64,000 nt of DNA from Nemertoderma westbladi. Taxonomy: Eukaryota > Xenacoelomorpha > Nemertodermatida > Nemertodermatidae. Below are positions 55,302 through 64,000 of the stretch, one piece after another. The DNA lies in contig JAUCBJ010004661.1 in the NCBI GenBank assembly GCA_032718475.1, forward strand, positions 1-64,000, in the 5' to 3' direction. The notes below the pieces were generated by a model. That model made no database searches and was not told the origin of the DNA. It saw nothing but the letters and a program-made list of their open reading frames with translations. The translations under genes were made by a program, and so were the position numbers. The stretch's first letter is position 1. Each line of letters starts with the position of its first letter.

Positions 55302-57708
55302 GCTTATAATGTGTCCCAAGTAAGAAACCTGCTTAACACAGTCTAACGGTTTTCCATTGAGATAGATGTCGCCTGCACGGTGAAAACGATAGGGCATAAA
55401 ATACAAACAGTGTGATTTGAGTGGATTGAACAAAATATCAAATTTAGCGCCGTAACGCTCACATATCTTGACTAGTGCACGCAACCCAAAAATACTCGGC
55501 GACAGTAAACACAGGTCATCTGCGTAAAATAAGTGATTTAAAAGACTCTTTCCAACTTTACAACCAACATTAGATTTGTTGAGTTCTACACTTAAGTCAT
55601 TCATATAAATGTTAAATAAGAGGGGGCTGAGCAAACTTCCTTGACGGACACCATTTGAAACCAAAAATGCACCGGAAGAAGCAGAACCCCAGCTAATATA
55701 AATTAGTTGATGGGAATACCAAAAGGCCAAGAGTCTTACAATACCAATAGATACACCGAGTTCAATTAGCTTTCGAAAAAGTTTACTATGATTGACGCGG
55801 TCAAACGCTTTAGAGGCGTCTAAGAAGGCAGTATACACAGGTGAGTCTTTACTAATATATAAGTGAATTGTTTGTTTTAAGGCAAAAATACACATTTCTG
55901 TACCTAGGCCCTCTGCAAAACCAAACTGGTTGTCAGATATATTGGAATGCATGGCAACGACCCGAAGCAAACACGTTTCCAAAACCTTAGAGCCAGCTGT
56001 AGCTTTGGCTATGGGTCGGTAATTCAAACGTTCACTCATACTAGCGTTTTTATCTTTGATAATAGGCAACAAACTAGAATTAATTAACGATTGAGGCAAA
56101 AACCCATGAGTTATAAATGAATTGAACAATAAACACAAAATTACTGGCAAAAGGTTACCGCCAAAAATATAACTTTCAGGGAAGATGCCATCAGGCCCGG
56201 CAGCCTTTCCACTCTGCAGACCGTTGATGGCATCTTTCACCTTATCAGCAGAAATATGGACATTATTGGAGCCGTCCCATTCAGAAAACTTACACTGCAC
56301 AAAAGTAGAGTCAATTTCAGATACAGGGACTGAATTAAAAATATCATAATAATTAGATTTGAATAAATCGGCTATTTCTTCCTCAGTGTGGGCGGAGCCG
56401 ACAGAGGTTGCTAAACCCATTTTAATAGTTGTTGCTTTCTTTATTGAACTCCAAAAATCTTTTCTGGAGTTAATAAAAGAAGCCGCTAGGCGATCTGCTC
56501 GCAAAGCACCTTCCTCCCGTTTGCAATTTCGGAGAGCCAATTTAAATTGCGCGGCCGTTTTTTTCTTTACCTCCCATACAAGCCCAAACCTAGGCCGCCC
56601 TTGTTCGCACCAAATATGAAAAGCCTCCTGCGCCGCAGCCCGCTTTTCTTTTACAAACTCATTCCAGCTAGGAATGCAATTGGAGATTGAATTACCCCTT
56701 TTTTGAGGAATAAATTTTGATGTACAGCTATGTAGAATATTAATAGTATCAGTATAACACGAATTTAGTGACATTTTATGGTTAATATTCTCACAATGAA
56801 TATCACAACAAGTTAAAGCAGAAAGGGGTAACTGTAATAAACGTAGTTGTTCATCAACAGTTTGAGAATATTTTGAAATATTTTCACCACTGGCTTTATC
56901 CCGTTAATTTGCGTTATTGGTAAAAGTGACCTTATTACTACTGCCTGGTGTAGACGCACTAAGCAGCAAAGATACAGTCACTGAGACGGGAAAATGTTCA
57001 TCATAAACAAGATCACGTAGGACAGTAATATTACTAATAGAGGAATGAAAGTCGGCGGTGGAAACGATGTGGTCTAACCACGACACTGTGCCATGTACAT
57101 GGCTGGTAAATGAAAAGGTGTCATCGGGTAGAATATGTAAATCAGACCATATCAATGAAAAACAATCACAAAATAATTTCAGTTCATTACCAAAGGGTTG
57201 ATCGGGAGCAGTATTAAAGTCTCCCAATATAGCACATTTAGAACCTGGATGCTCAGCAATGTATGCAGAACATTCACCTAATAACTCTAGATACAAATCT
57301 AAATTATCAAGGTGATTCACAAGGCATATATACATTCAGTAACAGAGTGCTAGAACCGTCAGCACTTTTAATAGTACAACAAATAATTCTTTCATTAATA
57401 TTGACTATATTTATTGAACTGGATAAATGTTTGCGCCATAAAACAGCCAACCCGCCAAAAGGACGGCCGACCAATGGACCATCAGCCAAATCGACGGAAG
57501 ATACACCCGAACTAAAAAAGTCATTATGGAGCGAATTTAATTTGGGCAATTTTTGCTTCACCAACCAGGTTTCCTGTAAAAAAACGACGTCATGCGAGTC
57601 ACATAAAGCCTTAATGACATCCGGGTTATTATTCAGGCCACTGCAGTTATAAGTGCATATTCTAAGTGAGTTTAGGATAGCCATTGATAATGTTAAGTTT
57701 ATGATCAA
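55302..57708 (-). pseudogene. CR1-like LINE, endonuclease-RT part
   Basis: The minus-strand frame 57307-57708 starts the AP-type endonuclease (RICTYNCSGLNN, VVFLQETWLV). A frameshift near 57320 moves to 56904-57335 (ILGDFNTAPDQ, TVSWLDHIV). One in-frame TAA at 56904-56906 precedes the RT frame. RT motifs are AGPDGIFPE, FLDASKAFDRVNH, GVRQGSLLSPLLFNIY and FYADDLCLLSP. The frame then breaks at 55302 where E2 was inserted and resumes at 25762. Apart from E2, two lesions inactivate it. The clade is a guess from motif style. Confidence 0.85.
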
Positions 57709-58330
57709 TGATGAGTTTCACTGTAGAGTATATGAGAGCAAAAGTTATACTGTGTATATAAAACAGAACCATATCAGCAACCTATCAGGCTACTGGTGAC
57801 TCCTGAGTAATAAAAGTGTTCAGAAAATCTATAGAATATATAAATAATAATATATATTATATAATATATAAAATAAATATTCATAATAAATATACATAAT
57901 ATACATATACATAATTTAATACTAAATATTAAATTAATACTAAATACTAAATATACATAATATTAAAAAAAATTTAATTAGTAATTTAATCAAACCAATA
58001 TATATTAGTGCTAAAAAACTTTGAACTTTTTGAACTTAAAAAATTAAAAAAGTGCTAAATTATTTGCTGCCAATGCTAACTGTAACTTAACTCTTTGTTG
58101 TTTCCCATTGTCAGTGATGTTTTTGTGTTGCTTTGTTCGTTAATTGTATTATGTCATGTATTTTATTATTATTTAAATGTGCATTAAAAAAAAAGAAATC
58201 TTTAATAAAAACAAGCTAGTCAAGCTAACTGTATACAGAAATCTTATATTTTTATCGTATTATTATTCGATTTCCATGCGTATAATATTTGTGCTTCGAA
58301 TGTATTGAATGGCCCATAAGGTTGTGGGGC
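57709..58330. other. AT-rich region
   Basis: Contains a simple AT-rich stretch (57835-57965) with ATATAATATA and ATACTAAAT repeats. No gene is seen. It may include the LINE 5' UTR. Confidence 0.45.
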
Positions 58331-58920
58331 GAGACACGTAGTCGGCGAGCCTTGGCATACGGTTCATATAGGGCAAATGGGGCATGTCCGTCTGTCTGTC
58401 TGTCCGTCCGTCTGTCTGTCTGGTAAATGTTTGAACGCGAATTTCTCTGCATCGCTGGTTCGGAATTGAACCAAACTTAGTAGGTAAGTAGTAGAGAGAA
58501 AGGTTAGAAAGTTTGTAAAGTTTGGTGAAAAATCATGCAGTCTGACGTCAGCTACGACAGATTATGTGGTTTGTAGAAAATGTTAAATTTCTCGGGAAGG
58601 CCTCATTTTCCTGAGCTGAAATTTTGGTGGCCTGTAGAGAATCATGAAGTCTATCTTTTACGAAATTGAAAAGTTAAGACATTTAATTGGGGATCCGCTA
58701 GAGACTCAGAAGTAATGACATAGGCCTACCGGTACGGTACTGCTGTACAGTGCTGCACTGGTAAGTACGAAATTGCAGAATAACAATTTGACACCACCTA
58801 GCGGATTAACATATGATTGTATATCGAATGAATACATTTATAGCATGGGATATGGGGTCCAAACTAGACATGCCCCATTTGCTCTATATAAACCGTATGC
58901 CAAGGCTTGCCGACTACGTG
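58331..58920. mobile_element. Inverted-repeat element, unclassified
   Basis: The segment 58331-58387 reappears reversed at 58868-58920 (shared CGTATGCCAAGGC and ACATGCCCCATTTG) with several mismatches, separated by about 480 bp. A TCTG/TCCG microsatellite adjoins the left arm. No target duplication was found. It may be a degraded MITE or two opposed repeat copies. Confidence 0.45.
58388..58421. repeat. TCTG/TCCG microsatellite
   Basis: About eight 4-bp units with TCTG and TCCG alternating. Confidence 0.85.
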
Positions 58921-59881
58921 CTGCGCGAAGTCCCCACGAACGTGTTTATATTGTTGCCTAACAACGGTTGTAGTATTACTGAACTATCCTTGGTAGCTGC
59001 CGGAGTTGGTATCCCTGCATCTTATTGGCTGTCCTATTTCACTAAACATCGTATATATTCGTTGTCAACCCTTACGCCTTACAGGCCACCTTGGCTTAAC
59101 CTAAATAACATCTTAGGTTAATTTGCATTGACTTTGTAAGTGCCTTTGGGCCACTTTAGTTACAGTGGTCCGCAATATTCACCTAGTCACTTGACATTGC
59201 GCTAGTCACTTGCGCTAATCATTTGCAATCTATCTAATCATTTGTATTAACAACTTATATTTGCCCTACTTGTTGATGAATATATTGGACTAAAGATCAA
59301 ACTAACTTGATTTCCACACGATAAATGTAAGTGCGCCCTGTTAGTAATAAGATTCGGTTCATTTAATGCGAATGTGTGAGACCACAGTATTGTTATATTA
59401 TTCCCAACTAGTAACTATTATTTACCAGCGATGCAAGTGATTCGAGTAAATCGTGCGCTTACCACGCACTAGACCACTGTAGTGTCCAACCTGCTATATA
59501 TGTAAGTCACACGTACATTTACTAGCCAACAACACAATATAACGGAACGGTTTACACGTATTATCGCGCCCCCTTTGAAGCAGTTTGTAAATGCTGAGGC
59601 ATCATACTTACAGTAACTAATTCCAGATCTCGTCACTATATTCACTATACAACTCGATTCACTATACAACGGCCCGAAGCCCATAAACGCCTCGACAAAA
59701 TTACTAATTCAAATTATATTAAATTAATTAATTGTATAGCCGGATTGTGCTCGCATTGAATTTTAAAATATATTGTAATATAGTAATTATAATATTAATA
59801 TATATACATATGTTTATTTTATTTTATCTAAATAATATAATAATAATTATTAAATGACAGAAAGATGCAGAACCGACTTAC
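58921..59881. other. Intron sequence, no feature recognised
   Basis: AT-rich and without a convincing gene. Short open frames here lack any recognisable domain. Confidence 0.45.
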
Positions 59882-60008
59882 TGTGACTTTGGGTTATCAC
59901 CAGACGCGAGATCTAGAGTCCCAACTCTACCATCAGTGCATTCACATTTACCGATCGTGCAGACAGTGCCAACACCACCCTTGCAGGCGCCGTTACCGGT
60001 ACAAGGAG
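59882..60008 (-). CDS. Host gene, internal exon: EGF-like Cys-rich module
   Basis: A 127-nt exon in sense between the acceptor GGTTCACAG (AG at 60009-60010) and the donor CACA-GTAAGT (59881-59876). It encodes PCTGNGACKGGVGTVC, then IGKCECTDGRVG, an EGF-like pattern of six closely spaced cysteines. It starts in phase 1 and ends in phase 2, so it joins the exon at 20995 with a CAG codon. Earlier exons, including any signal peptide, are not visible in the window. Confidence 0.65.
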
Positions 60009-60749
60009 CTGTGAACCAAATTATACAATAATATAATGATAAGAGGAAACTGAAAGTATTTGAGGTACAACGGGGGGTCATCATGACCCACAGGAATGCG
60101 ATTAGTCAGTTAAACTTATAATTAAACGGGCAGACACGTACTTAAAGCTAGTAAGGAATTAATGAACAAAAGTTCATAAAAACAAAATGAATTAGTTAAC
60201 AGAAGTTACTTTGATAAAATTAGAAGGAAAAAATATGTTGGGGTTTTCAAGCATAGAGTAGTATTGCTCCCGTGTGTCGTGAAAGAACGCGAACCCATTG
60301 GAAGAGGTTTCTGCTCACTTATAAACTTCGTTATGACAGCGCCGTGAGAATATTGTTATTGTTATGTAAGAGTGCGGTACATGTGCTGTAAAACAACAAT
60401 GCCACTCAATTACAGCGTGTGGGTTTTTGTATACAGCGCTGTAGTAGCAGAATGACATTGTTGTCAAAGTTCAATATGATGTTTAAAAACCCCGCACTTC
60501 ACCTGTGAATGGGGCTTTAGGGTTGAGGTGTGCGGCGCTGATGATGTCAGACGAAGAGTGGAACATATCACTATGGAGAAGTCCTTGTAACTCGCAAGGA
60601 ACTGGCAGGATCAGTTGGGGGTAGGGTAGTAGTACAGTTGGTGATGGTACAGATATGGTACAGGTTTACTGGTAATATTATGGAGGATTGCATTTTGGTC
60701 AGTGTCCTATGTGTACAATGTATAGGACAATGTACTCACACATTAGGTC
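60009..60749. other. Upstream intron or flank, no feature recognised
   Basis: No exon with convincing splice sites, no repeat array and no transposon end was found. Confidence 0.4.
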
Positions 60750-61231
60750 AGGTCAGGTATTCTAGGTCATTGATCAAGAAAACTTGCCACCTCCATGCAG
60801 CATAAAGGAGGTGCCACCTGTAGCTGCATAGACCCTCTTACTAGGGCAAATCTGGTCCTGTAACTAGGACCCCCTTCGTTCTGGGATAAGGACGCCCTTG
60901 GTCCTGGATTAAGGACCCATATACTTGGCTGCAGGGGTATATGGCCTGACCAGGCAGATGGTGATCTACCAATGGCTGGTCAGGAGTAGAGTGTTCTCAT
61001 GTCCACTCTGAGAGCACTTCACTGCGACCTGCACCTGGCAGCAAGGGTACAGGGCATGACCCAGCAGATGAGCTGCAACAGCCAATGGTGGGTCATGTGT
61101 GCCAGAGTAGATATGGGTGATGGGCCTCATATCTGACTCCATTGCGACACCCACCCTGTGGAATGGCAAACCAGGGTGTGGTATTTGCCCCGAGAGCTGA
61201 CTCGGCAAAAAAGCACCCCCCAACCCCCACT
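60750..61231 (+). other. RTE-like LINE 5' UTR with a duplicated block
   Basis: GC-richer than its surroundings. Two imperfect copies of about 110 bp (60931-61035 and 61036-61150) share GGCATGACC/GGCCTGACC, CCAATGG(C/T)TGG(T/G)TCA and CACTGCGAC-like strings. The 5' end of the element is uncertain. Confidence 0.55.
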
Positions 61232-64000
61232 ATGGATTACATTAGCAATGCGGAGGTCCGGCCACTAGAGGCCAGTGGAATTACCGGACACAATCGGCCT
61301 CACAGGCGTCAGTTAACTCCTGACCGGCTGCCTGTCTCACCCCCTACTGGAGAGAGAGCAGCCAACAATTCTTTGAGTCCCTTTCCTGATGACCTTTCTG
61401 GCCCAAACCCTGGGTCACCAGGAAGGCCAGATTGTGATGGGGAGAGGGATTCTGGAGTTGGAGGCTACTCTCATGTTCCACCCCGACCAACAAAGCCATT
61501 GGTGAATCTGAGGCAAGTCACAAGACTAGCCTCAGTAAACACCCTAACACTCGGGTCCCCAATGCGACAAGGTGAGCTGACTGCCTTGGCAGATAAGCTT
61601 TCTCTTAGCGCAGTGGGTGTTCAAGAGCACCGAATGCAGACTGGACAGACTGATGAGGTTCTGATTAAGGACATGGGGGGTGGTTGGCGACTCGCCCTCG
61701 CGTCAGCAGATGATAGTGGCAATGGTGGAATTGGTCTATTGATGAATCCAACTGCACATGCAGCATTGGACAAAATAGACCAAATCTCTAACCGCATCAT
61801 CCGTTGCCACTTCTCATGTTCTGGAAGACTGGCTAAGAAGTTTCCTAAGGTGGTTCTGATTGTGTGCTACTCTCCAACTAGTGTTGCCCCTGTAGAGGAG
61901 GTGGAAAATTTCTACCACAATCTACAAGCAGCTACTGATGGAGTGGATCAGCATGCATTCTTAACATTCCTGGGAGACTTTAATGCAAGTCTGCATCAAT
62001 CACCTACATCGCCCTGGGTCTATAGCAATAGTGTTAACCGAAATTCTGTCCATCTTCAGGATTTTATCTCTGGAAATGGATTGTTTTCGGCTGGAACCCA
62101 GTTCAAGAAGCGAACTGGAAAGCTATGGACTCATAGTGGACCCAGTGGTCACAAGTCCCAGATAGACCATATTCTGTTTCGTAGGAAATACAGGAGCTCT
62201 ATACAAGACTGTAATGCATTTACACTTCGACCCTTCTCCAGTGATCACCGCCTTATTGTGGCCAAGGTAAGACTTAGTCTGCGTGCTAGCAGAACAACGA
62301 AATCTGCCTTGCCGCGGCATGACTGGTCCTCTCTGTTGCAACAGCCAAGTGTGAGATCCAGCTTCACACTACAGCTGAGCAACAGGTATGAGGCTCTTGC
62401 CTCTGAGGCGGCAGATCACTGTGAGGGCTATACTGCCTTTACAGAAGCAGTTAAGTTAGCAGCTGCAGAAACAGTTCCTGTATACCCTCGAAACAGGAAA
62501 AGGGCCCCCTGGACTGACAACAAAATTCAGAAGTGCCGAAATGACCTTCATAAGGCGCAGAAAGAGTCCCGGCTCAAACAGACTACAGCAGCCAAGAATG
62601 CAGTTAAGGCTGCATCTAGGTCCCTGAACAGGCAGTACTCTGCTAATCTACAGGAGCTAATAAACCAACAGGTTGATGCCATCAATGATGCTGACGACAG
62701 CAGGCAATCATCCCAGGCATGGAAATCGATCAATCTGCTTACTGGGCGGAAAAGCCAACCAACCACCAAGGTTAAGGCTGAATCACCAGCCGATCGCCTC
62801 AATGGTTGGAAAGCCCACTTTGAAAAGCTCCTCAATAATGACAGGGTATTGCCTGATAACTTTATAGAAGTAAAAGTGTCTGAGTCTGTACTCCCAGATA
62901 TTCCCATTGGCGATATCTCCTTTGCAGAAGTGAAGGCTGCTGCAAAGAGCATTAAGACCAATCGTGCCAGTGGAGTAGATGGTGTTCCCCCTGAGGTCTT
63001 TAAAATACCTGAGTGTTTAAAGCTCATCTATCCCATCATAGTAGACATGTACCGAACAACAAGAGTCCCACTAGAAATGAAAACAAATAAGTTGGTGCCA
63101 GTTCCCAAGAAGGGCAACCTAACACTCTATGGTTCTTTTCGGGGAATCTCATTGATCTCGATTGCTGCAAAGCTATACAATAGAATTCTATTAAATCGCA
63201 TCAGGGATCCCATTGAGAGACTGCTCCGTGGAAATCAGAATGGGTTCCGTAAAGGTCGTGGGACCATGGAGCCCATTTTGGCACTTAGAAGGATAATTGA
63301 AGAGTTATCAAAAAAGAAAGACAGGCATCTGGCTGTTATCTTTGTTGACTTCTTCAAGGCCTTTGATTCAGTCTCTCGCTCACGTATGTTCAGCATACTT
63401 TCATTATATGGGATTCCTGATGAAATTATTGCAGCAATCAGATCAGTATATGATGGTTCGACAACATTTGTGTCTACTGTTGACGGTGACACAGAACCAT
63501 TTGAAGTGTTATGGGGCGTCCTCCAAGGAGACACACTTGCACCATTCTTGTTCATTATTGTGGTTGACTATGTTCTACGCATGTCCTTAGATCATTATAA
63601 TGATGATGGGGTGATGATAACTCCACCTACTGGCTCCAGAAGTCGAGGAAATCCTGCCAAGTACCTAACTGATCTAGACTTTGCTGATGACTTAGGAGTA
63701 CTCTCAGAATCATTAGAGGGAGCCCAACGGCTCCTCAGCTCATTAGAACATGCTGCTTCTAGTGTTGGTCTTTTTATTAACTCCAGAAAGACCAAAATTC
63801 TGACAGTTAACTTTGAAAGTCCTCAGCAAGTCTCTGATCGGATGAGCATAAGCTCAAAGGATGGTATGCTTGAGCATGTGGACGACTTCTGTTACCTGGG
63901 ATCATGGATCCGGAAGTCAGGTGAGGACCTTCGAATACGTAAGGGAAAGGCATGGGCAGCCTTGAATAGGCTTTCCAGGATTTGGAAGTCACCGAGAATT
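61232..64000 (+). CDS. RTE-like LINE endonuclease-reverse transcriptase (runs off the window)
   Basis: Open from ATG at 61232 to the window edge, 923 codons without a stop. An upstream in-frame ATG at 61163 is an alternative start. The endonuclease has VGVQEHRMQTG (about residue 130), FLGDFNASL (about 248) and SDHRLIVAKV (about 337). The RT has KTNRASGVDGVPPEVF (about 575), GFRKGRGTMEP (about 670), VDFFKAFDSVSR (about 705), LQGDTLAPFLF (about 763) and LDFADDLGVLS (about 810). The endonuclease-then-RT layout and motif style fit the RTE group. Fragments at 7228, 19668 and 21884 belong to the same family. This intact frame suggests recent activity. Confidence 0.88.
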   Translation, partial: MDYISNAEVRPLEASGITGHNRPHRRQLTPDRLPVSPPTGERAANNSLSPFPDDLSGPNPGSPGRPDCDGERDSGVGGYSHVPPRPTKPLVNLRQVTRLASVNTLTLGSPMRQGELTALADKLSLSAVGVQEHRMQTGQTDEVLIKDMGGGWRLALASADDSGNGGIGLLMNPTAHAALDKIDQISNRIIRCHFSCSGRLAKKFPKVVLIVCYSPTSVAPVEEVENFYHNLQAATDGVDQHAFLTFLGDFNASLHQSPTSPWVYSNSVNRNSVHLQDFISGNGLFSAGTQFKKRTGKLWTHSGPSGHKSQIDHILFRRKYRSSIQDCNAFTLRPFSSDHRLIVAKVRLSLRASRTTKSALPRHDWSSLLQQPSVRSSFTLQLSNRYEALASEAADHCEGYTAFTEAVKLAAAETVPVYPRNRKRAPWTDNKIQKCRNDLHKAQKESRLKQTTAAKNAVKAASRSLNRQYSANLQELINQQVDAINDADDSRQSSQAWKSINLLTGRKSQPTTKVKAESPADRLNGWKAHFEKLLNNDRVLPDNFIEVKVSESVLPDIPIGDISFAEVKAAAKSIKTNRASGVDGVPPEVFKIPECLKLIYPIIVDMYRTTRVPLEMKTNKLVPVPKKGNLTLYGSFRGISLISIAAKLYNRILLNRIRDPIERLLRGNQNGFRKGRGTMEPILALRRIIEELSKKKDRHLAVIFVDFFKAFDSVSRSRMFSILSLYGIPDEIIAAIRSVYDGSTTFVSTVDGDTEPFEVLWGVLQGDTLAPFLFIIVVDYVLRMSLDHYNDDGVMITPPTGSRSRGNPAKYLTDLDFADDLGVLSESLEGAQRLLSSLEHAASSVGLFINSRKTKILTVNFESPQQVSDRMSISSKDGMLEHVDDFCYLGSWIRKSGEDLRIRKGKAWAALNRLSRIWKSPRI

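Larger units (their letters stand above)
20996..59881 (-). other. Predicted 38.9-kb intron filled with nested transposons
   Basis: The donor is GTAAGT in sense (59876-59881) and the acceptor is CACCATTAG at 20996. Phases match (2 bases plus 1). Within it lie a SINE, FB2, RTE, Helitron, CR1-like LINE, E2, E3, two MITEs and an inverted-repeat element. Transcript evidence is needed to prove that the two exons belong together. Confidence 0.6.

Noticed and set aside
58813-59121. 102-residue plus-strand frame
   Set aside because: It starts inside the inverted-repeat element and shows no recognised domain or conservation.

Overview
The window is AT-rich animal genomic DNA from an invertebrate metazoan that I cannot name. 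The evidence is spliced exons of a cysteine-rich surface protein plus BEL/Pao LTR retrotransposons, RTE-like and CR1-like LINEs, a tRNA-headed SINE, a Helitron, foldback elements and TA-flanked MITEs. There are no bacterial operons. Almost everything that is not a transposon is repeat.

Host gene. Two minus-strand exons (59882-60008 and 20713-20995) have matching splice phases and consensus splice sites. They look like the last two coding exons of one EGF-like, probably GPI-anchored protein. The intron between them would be about 38.9 kb and is filled with nested transposons.

Layout. 1-1533: a foldback-type element with 15-bp repeat arms enclosing a reverse-transcriptase (RT) fragment. 1878-4856: a 36-bp minisatellite. 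5.2-7.5 kb: decayed LINE and RTE relics. 7500-19667: BEL/Pao element E1, inserted in an RTE 3' end. 20.6-21.0 kb: host terminal exon. 21.2-25.0 kb: a SINE, split by a second foldback element, which holds an RTE copy, which holds a Helitron. 25.15-57.7 kb: a CR1-like LINE split by BEL/Pao element E2 (25763-55301). E2 is split in turn by BEL/Pao element E3 (34525-46351), and its upstream LTR is split by a mariner-like MITE that contains a smaller MITE. 58.3-58.9 kb: an inverted-repeat element. 59.9-60.0 kb: host exon. 60.75 kb to the edge: an RTE-like LINE whose EN-RT frame is open to base 64000.

The BEL/Pao group is the most interesting part. E2 was a complete gag-pol element. E1 and E3 keep LTRs, Gag and protease but lack RT and RNase H through one shared, gap-free, frame-preserving deletion junction, and they also lack integrase. 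They look like a lasting non-autonomous lineage that would depend on an E2-like partner. All three elements also share a long repetitive leader with a covarying hairpin beside the LTR, a cluster of consensus 5' splice donors inside gag, and two small conserved reading frames between pol and the 3' LTR. LTR pairs are nearly identical within each element, so the activity is recent.
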